A stretch of DNA of 64,000 nt, taken from NCBI RefSeq assembly GCF_000150275.1, contig NW_002060950.1:378679-442678 (forward strand), given 5' to 3'. Within the stretch, counting starts at the first letter, position 1. Each line of letters opens with the position of its first letter. The position numbers and the translations under genes were made by a program. The notes under the pieces were generated by a model. It was not told the DNA's origin. It ran no database searches and saw nothing but the letters and a program-made list of their open reading frames with translations. Shown piece after piece: positions 24,482-36,400 of the stretch. The stretch comes from Trichoplax adhaerens. Taxonomy: Eukaryota; Placozoa; Uniplacotomia; Trichoplacea; Trichoplacidae.

Positions 24482-27400
24482 ATGGATCTATTCTATTATA
24501 GATATATCGGTAATTTAGATCGTCAAACTACAGAACAATCTATTGGCGAACTATTTGCAAAATTTGGTGCAATTAAACGTTGCAAATTGATCACTGAGGT
24601 AAGTAAAACAAAATGGAATTTTTTCAAGACATTAGAATACGTGGTGGGACAAGAATGATCCAATCAGGCTTTAGTCAACTTTTTTCATTTTCTACATATT
24701 CTATTCTATCAATCTATTTTTAATAGATTGCGTTTTGTTTTTATTCATGTTTTTGTTAACTCATTTTATTCAACTCATCGTGTCATTTTCTTGTGCTTTG
24801 ACAAGATTGAATACACATTTTGCAATTTATTTTTGATCGACGACAATTGCTACAACGGCTACTACTCGTTGTACATGTATTTATGATCATTTATCCAATG
24901 TAGTAGATCATTTTATTCGAGCTGAATAGCGTAAGTGGTACATTGTTTAGACTGGATAGTTGTATTTTTTTTGGGGGGGGGGGATCTATCGCCTACAAAT
25001 TTAAATCTGCAAATGGATCCAATAAGGGCAATATTGAGTACTTGTAGACTCTGGTTGAAAAAGAAGCTTTGATCTATGGTATTCACGCATACCAGATGAT
25101 TATTAAGAGAATAATCGTAGTATGAAATAGATTTGACCATCATTGGACAGTCAAGATAGTTTAAGCTCTTATTTTCATTTTTGATTCCCTTGATTGGAAA
25201 TTGGAATTTTCTTCATTACCAGGTATTGTTAAAGAAATGGATAAATTTCTATCGGCATCATGACGCGATTGGCGGCGTAATAGAGAACTTGATTTTGAAG
25301 GAGTAAATTAAGCAACGAGATGAAATTCTATCCATTTCATTTTTTTTGTTGTTGTTTAACCTTTAGATAATGATCAACATTGGATGTTCAACGATCATGT
25401 TGATATTGCTTTGTTCATCATTCAACTGGATAGGCCGGATAATAGAAACATATTACCGTATCTTGACAAGATTATTCAAGTAGTTTGTTTAACTTTGGCT
25501 AATCATCTTCATTTCACTACAACAAGATTGTAATACATTATTCTTCATGCATTCACGATTACTATTGACTTTAAGCTTGTTACCGACCGCTATGCTTTAG
25601 ACTGCTTGATAGAACCTGATGATCATTTATTTAATTTCAATCCGATTGAACAATGAGTTGACTAAAAAAATAAGCAAAACTCTCAATATTAGAGTTGATC
25701 ATTTCTATAGTATGGTCCAAATTACTCCAATTTTTATTTTTATTTGAATTAGTAATGATTGAATATGGGTCGAAACTCTGTACAACATGATGATCATCTC
25801 TATGGACTATTGGATTAAACTTGAGTCAAGATGGACTCAACAAATTAGAAAAGTTCTTATTACTCATCACGTAGAGAATGTGCGAATTACTCTCCCTCTC
25901 TATCATTTGAATCCTATAATTTGATTAATCAGCATTTATTCCTCTCGAATATTGAATATAATATAATCGTTGATTTAACTTGAATCAAAGTGGGCATTAT
26001 TCGCTAAACAAATTAGAAGAGTTTTTAGTATTACCGTAGCGTTTATCGTATGCAAAATGATTAATTTACTCTCCTTTTCTCTATCGTTTGAATGCTATAA
26101 TTGGATTAATTAGTATTTATTCCTCTTGAACATTTGATAACATAATCAATGATTTAACTTAAGTCATATTATTAGACAATCATTTCACTAAACAAATTAG
26201 AAAAAAATTGCTAGTTATAGCATTTATCATGCGTAGAATGATCGAATTACTCTTCTCTTGATCATTTTAATCAGTAAGACAGAATTTGATTAATCCGTAT
26301 TTATTCCTTCTGAATATTGGTACTACATGATGGCTTTTAATTAAATTGGACTATTGATTGAGCTTAAATCAAGTTAGACAATTATTTCACTAAACATATT
26401 AGAAAATGGCTGCTATTAGCATTTATCGCGCGTAGAATGATTAAGTTACTCTTCTCTCGTCATTTTAATCAGTAAGATATAACTTGATTAATCAACATTT
26501 ATTCTTCCTCAACATTGGCTACAAAATAATTGATTTAACTTGCGGATAATCAGTTCACTAAAGAAATTCGAAAATTTTCCAATAATGTACTAGCATTTAT
26601 CGTGCGTAGAATTATCAAATTACTCTTATCCTTATCATTTTAATCAGATAGAATCTGATTAATCAGTATTTATTCCTCTTTAACATGGTTACAACACAAT
26701 CATTAATTGAATGTGAGTTATATCGGAAAATCAATTCGATAAACAAATTATAAAAATGGCTAATATTAGCATTTATCATGCGTAGACTGATCAAGTTACT
26801 CCTCTCTCTCAGTTACTTAATCTATAAAATAGAATTTGATTAATCAGTATTTATTCCTCCTCAATATGGATTACAACACGATCAATAATTGAGTTTGAGA
26901 CAGATTGGACAATTATTTCCATAAACAAATTATGTACGCTCGTAGAATCAGAAAAGTTGCCAATACTATGTTTATCGTGCGTCGAATGATCAAGTAACTC
27001 CTCTCGCTGTTATTTTAATTAGCAAAATAGAAATTTGATCAATCAGTATTTATTCCTCAATATGGATTACAACGTGATCATAGAGCTCGAGTCTTGTCGA
27101 GTTATCATTTTCGCTAATAAATTCTCCCAAATAAGTCCCCAATCGTAGGATTTATCGTATATGCAATAGCCAAGCAACTGCCTTTTCCATTTGAATTCGC
27201 ATTAATTCATCATAAGCATCGATAGAACATGAATAACGTTAGCTTAACTAGACAATAAATTGAACCTGAGCCTCATTCGATAATCCTTTCTCTTAAAAAT
27301 GAGCAAAAGCTCCCGAATGAGAAGATTGATCATTCATAGAGTAACCAAGTTACTCCTCTTCTCTCATTTTAATCGGTAAGATGGAATTTGATTCGTCAGT

Positions 27401-30400
27401 ATGGTATTGATTCATGGAGAACAGAGGTAGTACTAGAGGATTATTTGTTTAGATGGACTACTGATTGAATCTGAATCCACTTAGATCGTCATTTTACAAC
27501 TCGAGTTAAGCCTACTTAGAAAGTGATTCTCTCCCTCAATTATACGTTATGCAGATAAAATTAAATGGTTATCCACCCTAAACATGGGTCATAACCATGG
27601 GTATAACTTGAGCTCAATTCGCTAATCCTTAGAGTAAAAATAAGCAAAGCCCTTATAGGCATGGGATAGAAATGCCTGATTTTGCTTTCTCTCATGGCGT
27701 TGTTGCTTTTCAATCCACTTTGATCAAGGTCCTTTGGATCTCATATTAGTAAGGTTCACTAGTTACTTTGGTTAGTCCAAACTACGTCGTAGACCAATGA
27801 AAATTTCCTAACCTAAATTACAATCCATGTTTTAGTTTCATTTTTTATATGGCTTCTAGCCTAACATTCTGCATAGGATTAATCAGGAGAACACACAATC
27901 ACCAAAAATTTATCGTAGTGACTGACCTTGAATTGCGCTCTGCCCTAAATGAAGTTACCTTAAGCCTTAGACAATTGTCGAAATTATACGTTTGGATATT
28001 GCTTTCGAGGCTCTAATTTTGTGTTGTAAAAATAAAATGGGTGAAAATGTCAAAAAAAGTGGAAGGTAGCATTATGCCCAAAATGAAAGTACATCGATTT
28101 CGTTGCCAAGAACTTCAAGCCTTGTTGATAATGGATAAATTAGAATGATGATATTCTACTTGGCATATGACAAGAGAGAAGAATACTTGTTTTATCCCTT
28201 ATTATAGTACAAGAAATGGATTTTTACAACTGTCCATCAAGGATTACAAGTGATTTCTAAGTCAACTTGTATAGAGATTCGATCAAGGATTCTCAATCGC
28301 CATGATATCCTAACCTCTTCAACAGCCATCTGCTGCTAGTCTAATAATACATTTATTGCAATCACGATGGATTGGATTAACTTCCATTGCAGTCATAATA
28401 GATTTATTTTATTGACTCGAGGCGCCGAAAGCTTTTTCAATATTTTCCAAATAGAACCTAAGCAATACTGTGAGTACATGAACCATTTCTACGACTTCTA
28501 TCCAACCTGCCTAATCTCAGCGATTTTACGTTATCACTTGATTTTATAAACCAGAATAAATTTAATTAATCATCATCCTTATTCTGAAAAAGCATCCAAA
28601 TTAATGGATCGTTAATTGAGTATGATGGAGGTCTAAAACTCAGATACAGCGAATGTCTTGTTTCATCATGAATAAATCAACTCAAAAAATGAAAAGTAAA
28701 ATGATTTATGAATGACTGTTATAACCCATATTTAATGGACTAAATTTCAGCGTTTATTTAGCTCTCTTTTCGTAAAAATTGTGTGCACGTATAGTGACCA
28801 TTCTACAGCCCATACTTAAAGGATCGAATACTAGAGCTCAACGCTATCCAATTTCTAGCACTAATTACTACAGTAAATTGTATTGTCGATAAATGCTTAA
28901 CGGATCCATTTCTAACGTTATTAACCTCCTTCCTTAAAATGATTGATAATAACTAAAGTGCTAAAACAAATGCTTAGCATGATCCAATTTCTAGCGTTAG
29001 TGAGCTCCTTTCTTAAAACGGTTTATTATGACTAGGTTATTAGATCCTTTCTTAATATAATTAAGAACGTCCACGGTACTCCAGCCTATGCTTAACACGA
29101 TGCAATCTTTAGCCTTCTTGAGCACCTTTCTGCAGCCGAGACGACGATCTACCAGGGTATGTAGCGTAATCGATAATCTACTAGCGAGCTCCATCGTCTG
29201 TCTTCTAACGCAAATGATCCTTTGGCAATATTGTGGAGGATGGCATACTGCCAATCTTCACGATCGAATTGGATCAGGGTATTCTTCTCATCTTACACAG
29301 TAGTGGATAGCCTACAATGGCTACTACACATTATTATTGATTTAGCTGGGTAAATCGCATTGGTCCATTTTGTAGCATTATACCAACAAGGCTGTGATGA
29401 TATCGATCTTTCTTATTAAATTTTATCAATATTCTGTTTTCTTACGCTGACCAATTCCTATACTGCTATTCTCTTCCAATTTCATCCAAATCGATCCTAC
29501 GTGGTTAACTGACTTTCCCACGACGATATCGATACTGTAAGGAACCAACTTTGTTCTTACTCATATGAACTATAATGTTTTTATTCAGATTGAATTTAAA
29601 GCTAAACATTTTAGGTTATATCAGAATAATACTTTTGTGGTTCACTATCGGCATCCTCGTTTAGCTCTTAGTTAATAATAGCTTGTAAACTTAATATATC
29701 AGCCATCATAACTACATGACGCTTACGCACCTGCTAGTCTTTTACTGCACAAATGATCTGCTTCTTCTCATCTTATGAACATTTAGGTTTAACAAGTGAA
29801 AGCTATCTTATGCTAGTCCTTTACGGTAGGAATAGTTTACTTTTTTTCTTCCTATTTAGGTTTGATAGAGAAAACTATCTTATGCTAATCCTTTGCAGTA
29901 GAAACAGTAATTGCTCCTACACCAGTAGAAATTACTCAGCAGTTGTGATACTATACTGGTTATTCAACTTTCATGAGTATTGGTGACGTTCTTATAAGAA
30001 CAAATAAGATCAATGCACTAATCACTCACTTTTTATTGGAACTCGTCAATAGTTACGGCATAGCGACAAAATAACGCTATCAATAACGCATACTACGTCT
30101 TTAGATATATAATTAAGTCATGAAAGAAAGACTAATCATAAGAAATTCGGATATGGTCGTAGAAATACCCGTAAACAAAATATTCAAATGGATTAAAAAT
30201 TAGAGACGATAGCATAGCTCTGAAATGATCAATTAATTATCACACAAGCGGCTATACTCGTCATCTAGATAGATCTGATCGGCCATTTTAGTAAAGGAAC
30301 CAGCGCATTTTCTTTCTATTTTGCTTTTTCGAATGATTAAGATCGAATAAAATAGTTTGTAGTCCGTTATTGCAACAGATTCGTATTCACTAAATATTGG

Positions 30401-33400
30401 ACGAGGTCGAAGGTATAATCTTTATTCGATGAATCTTCCTTCAATAACCCAATGAATAAGATTATTTGTATAGGTTATGGATCGTATTCAATCAACGATA
30501 ACAATCACTATTTACGCATGGATATAGTTGTTGAACTATAATACCAATCATGTTTTCGATTATCTTTCCCACGTACTATTACTATTGATCTTGTTGTGGG
30601 CTTTAACAAAGTCTATTTATTGACCAATCCTTTACTTGGAAGGATTTCATTATCTTAGTATACAAGTAAGAATGTGCAAAAATGATATACGTGTATAGAA
30701 CGATCGATATTTCTATAAGAAAATGATAACGTTGAGTATTTTCCGTGCTAAATAGAATGAGATCAATCCGTGCTGTCTTTTGCGACTAAAAATCGTAATC
30801 TGTTCTCGATCACTACTTTAGAGGAGAACAAGTTATACTTGACTTTTGGTGATCAATCCTGTACAAACAATCGATATTGCGTTGAAATCAAGCAATATTA
30901 GACCGTTTTCATTTTTAAACTCTCAATATTATCTTACTTGCTCTATTTTGCGGGATATTTTTGGGCATAGTAACTATGTCAAAGCTTAAGGAAGAGATGT
31001 ATCGATAAAGAAGCATTACTACAATTTATTTCTGTCCTTTTAGTCAGTTTCTTTTTAAACGCTCAATACTATCTTGCTCTATTTTGCGAGATATTCCTTT
31101 GCATGTTACCTATGTCAAAGCTTAAGGAGAACATGCGTCGATAAAGAAGCTTTACTATAATTAATTTCAATCCTTGTAGTCAGTAAAAAATGTTATAGCT
31201 GCACTACTAGAACGGATCGATTTGTAATCTTACTATGACATTATTCGCTGAGAGCTGTCAATATCCATAAATCGATAGAAAATATCGCCGTGTCACTATG
31301 CTTAACTAGGATTTAATATCATAGAAGACCAGTTGGACTAATCCTTAATAAACTTGATCATATATAATATACCTATAGAGATAACCATAGATAGATACCG
31401 TAGTGAGTCATGAATTCAAGAGAAAATTAGATTAAAATACAAGTATATTTGTCAGAAAAAATCACCAATTTATACCGCAAAATTCATTATGCGAAGTAGC
31501 CTTAAAGATTTCATATACTGTACATGTACCTAAATTGGTATATTAATGCTAGAGCTACTGGTACGGAAAATATCAATAGATAGTAGTAAAGTGGCTGGTA
31601 ATTTTTAAAATACTCTCATCCGAAACAAAACATGTGGACGTTTGTCTTTCTCAAATTTAAGTGATATAGGTCATTCTCACCGAAGATTTATGCGTTTTAA
31701 ATCATAGCTATTTGCTATTTGCTTTAAAATCGTCGCTGGGATATTTTAAAACTTTTGAAAGTCCTCAATTATATGATAATAATAATTTTTAATTTTAATG
31801 AATTTTCTTATCTTCTTGCCTTGTTATTCTCACCTGGATATGTTTAGTTTGTTTAAACGCTATCGCTTACAGAGCAATAATTTTTATGGACTTTTCTGTC
31901 TTAAAATAGCATGGTGGTAATGATCCGTATGGATTTGTTGAATATGCCGAAAAGAATTCTGCAGCACGCGCATTAGATGCAATGAATGGTTATAGCTTTG
32001 GCTCAAGGGTAAGTTCGATTAATAAGTAGCGATACCTATAATTTTCAACCTAATTTAATACTGTTTTTTGGCATATGATTAATACTTTAAAAAAGTTTAT
32101 TGTGTAATAATCCAATAGGGTACCCTAAAAGTATACGATACTTGTTATACACGCTCTTAAATGAGGATTACGAATGTCGACTTTACTATAAATAAAATAG
32201 ATAGTAGCTGCCGATTGCGTTGCGTTGCGTTAATGAAATTATTTCACTATATTTTTTAAGCGGTTGGCTTAAAACTAACATTTACAGCCTATACTGTAGA
32301 ACTTGCTTTACAAATGTTATCAATCACAAGCCGCTAACGAAATTATTTCATCCTATTTTTAAGTAACTGATTCACAATTAACATTTACAGCCCTTGCTTT
32401 ACTAATATTATCAATCAAAAGCCGCTAATTGTGCGCTATTGATAAAATTATTCTCATCCTGTTTTTTGATGAGTTGATTAATAGTTAACATCTACAGTCT
32501 ATAGAACTTTCTTATTAATATTATCCATCACAAGCTAACAATTTTAAATTTATATGTGCACCAGTATGAGGAAGTGTTTTTTTAGTAATTACCAAAAAGT
32601 GATCTCGCCAAGACGCAAGAAAATCTCCACGAAAAGCTAATGCGAGTAAAAAATGAGTTCATAATATTCGCAAAGTCTTCATTTAGACTGACAGTTGAAA
32701 AAATTGATGTTCTTATTTGCAAGGAAACGGAATGTCTCTTGCGTTTCATTTAGCTTTATTTAAGAGATATGAAAGATAGTAAAATTATAATTTTAGTATG
32801 GGTAATCAACACTTAAATAGGAAGCACTCTAGTTATCTTCTCTCTAAGAATGTAACGCGGATGATGATATGATATCAGGATGTCAAATCTTTTTAATTTG
32901 ATCTTATTAATACACTAATCGATACAATTTTAATCGAACGAAAGGATTTTTTATAAAGACTAACGTAATAGTAGAGCTTACGATAGATGACATTCAGAAT
33001 ATTCTACATTTCATATCTCTACTACGCAGCTAAAATCATCAAATACACTTTTCATATGTACATTCTAATTAATTAAATTAATAGGATATGGAGATTTTAT
33101 GATAATATTAGAGTAGATTGATTTATATTTTTGGTACAATGAATAGATTTTACTTAATTGAAATTAGTTCAGCAGATATTAAAATGAAAAATATGAATAT
33201 TATTTTATACTTATTACATGCCAATGTAATGGATGGTAATCTACTAAACTATTGGCATCCATATTATAAAAATTTATAAAAGATGAAACAACGATCATTT
33301 TTTTGTATATCGTTGATAGATAATAGCTTAAAAAAATTGTCCGTTGTCGATGTTGTTGATCCAATTTCAACTTCCCATACTCATTTCCATCTATTGTTAT

Positions 33401-36400
33401 TTCTCCTACTTTTACGGATTGCTTTGTAACTCTTTACGACGTCTGTCTTCCGCAATCTTTTATGCTTAATGTGTTCCCTTCCCCTCATTTGTCTTTATTG
33501 CGTACTGGCTCTCTGTTCCACTTGATATACTCTTTCTTCCATTTTTACTGTAATCGCAATTGTTAATAATACGGGTATACTCACGATATCATATCTAAGA
33601 AAACAATTACCAATAATACATTAGTACCCATAGGTTGGGATAAATTAATTTAGTTCTTAAATAGGGATTTCTGTTGCTAACTTGATTTTATAAACTACAT
33701 CTCATCACCTACGGTAATGTCAAAATATTTCTTACAGATTATTTCACGCTTCTACTCGTTTACTTCTGACGGCATTGAATCATTTTCCATTTACAGCTAC
33801 TTAACAGACTAATTATTGCTTACGGCTGATTTTAGATTATACTTATTGTATCTTTTGTAATTTAAAAAAATGATATGACATTATCTAGAGTTAAAAGAAA
33901 GATTCATGAACTTATTGGTAAAATTTAGTATATAGTAATACTGTACTTTACAGTACCTTGCCAAAATTTAGTAATTCAATTTACTTGACTATAATTAAGG
34001 AATACTATTGTGTTATAACTAACATCTTGCACCATCAACCATTAATAGAAATGCACATGCAAAAAGTATACGGTATGCTAACTATATCTATCCGCTAAGA
34101 TGAAGTTATTCCAATACTTGAATGAAAGTCAGTATATCCCCTCTTTTTTAAAATAATCACGATATCTCACCTTAATTATACATAATTAATATCTTTATTA
34201 TCGATTCGTTTAATTCGGTTATAATGGCATCGATCATATCAGTAAAATTCGTTAATTAATTCAGATATCACATAAAGTTAAATGTAGTGAATACATTTTG
34301 CCTCAATAACAATCCAATCGATAATTGGTCAAATTTAGGATGGAAATAGTTTTAGTAATTTTTTAATTTACTCATCCGGATTGCCGCTTTTCATTCATTA
34401 CTACTGATTTAAAACGTTCTTTAGTACCTTTCCTAATACACATTAATTTTTCCTTAAGAATGTGGAGAAATTGAGTACAATAACACCTCCAAAATTACTA
34501 TTCATATGCATGTAATAGCACAATTTATTTTTGATTACTTCTCAATGAATCGATGACAAACCCCTACAAGGGAGTTGACATTTTTAATCCGTTCTAGAAT
34601 TATAACACACTACAATGTAACTTCATGCAAGAAATAATTAATGAGAGATTGCAGTTTGGTCTACCTTTGCAATTTAATGATAGTTTGTAGCTGAAGTAGT
34701 AGTTCTTTTTTTATTGAGTTGTGATCTTTTAATCCTATGGAATTTGCCATCTTAAAACCTTAGCGTGTATTGATGAGAATACTTCCTTCTTTCTAATCAA
34801 TTTTAAAAAAGTAAAAATTTGTTTCAATTAAATTAGGAACTCCCATTTTTTTATACTATTGACATAGATCTTACGATACTTTGTTGATATTCTTTCCGAT
34901 CATTTCATAATCGTTTCTAACAACTGGATTTGCATAATATTGATTTCATTATAGGCAATCAAGGTTAACTGGGCTACCAATTCTAGCATGAGAAAAGACA
35001 CAAGTAAGCTTAACTTTCATGTTCTATTAAAGTTTTGAACTATATCATAGATTGCCTAAGTTGTAATTCCGATGTCTATATTCGTTTGAAGAAATATCTT
35101 TTTATTATTACTATGAGATAAAACGTTCAATCGTAAACTAGCTATCTGTTACTGTGATTCAATTTATACTTGAAAATGGACGAATGCTTTTAGTATAGTA
35201 TTCACAAACCGACTCTGTGATAGACAACGTGTACTTTGGTGGTGGGGCTGAATTATAGAATTTTCTTTTCCCGTATATATTTCCTTGCGTATATATACTG
35301 TAATTCATACTTAATATATTGTAGTTTGATACTGTAAGCATAGCTAATAGTTATTATTTAAAATTAGATTTTAGGTGCAAATGAATTATACAGTAATTAT
35401 AATTATTAGTTTCAAATAGGCTAAGAAACAAAATGAAGCTGTGTAGTAAAACTTCAGTCTGTTGCTAATACATGTAAATTCCTTGCAAATACATACTATA
35501 AAGGTAGCTAACATTTCAAGTATTAGCTATAATCGGTATATATTCCTAAACATCGCATAAATAATAACCAATCAACCCTAAAGGTAAACAGGGTATACCG
35601 AGTCTAATTTTATTAATTAATAACTCGAAGAATATATTGACAGTTTGCACTGTTGTCAGTTATAACCGCTACCATGAATTCTAAAATTTAAGATGATGTT
35701 AACATAAACGTAATTTCATTGTTTATTGCGTTTATTCTTCCTAAATTGCGAAATTAAACCAAATATTATTAAAGAATATACCTGCTATAATGTTATAAAA
35801 TGTTGGATAGATGTAGTAAAATATACATTTAGATACACACCCAATATCCATACTACAGTATATTGAATTAATCGTAGTTTTTCTGATATTATACTATCCA
35901 AACAAGAACTAGGATGCACAGTATGGTCAATAAATACGCTATCTTTCTTTTATGCCTAATTATCTTATTCAATGTAACGATGATAGTCGATTCTATAAGA
36001 TATATTATGTTTTAGCGTATGCACAAAAAATAGAATAGGCTTCTTTATACCGTTCTATACTATTTCTAATATACTGACGAGTATCAGATTGACTGTATGC
36101 CTGATGCAGTACGAGGAAAACCTATTATTAATATTGCATTTGCATCTTTTATTAAGGTTACAGTGCTAATGTACATATACTATATTAATGTGTCTTGATA
36201 ACGAATTTGCCATTTCATATAGAAATATTTTTCACGAATTCAGTTTCTTAATCGGATAAATTTTGCAGCGAAAATCAGCTCATGCATGACTTATGAAGGC
36301 ATGCATTTTATTTCATAATTAGAACAAAGCGTTATTGTAATAGTACCCTTAATTTTTTTTAATTTGCTCTTGACATATCGGCATATAAGAGGATGATTTT

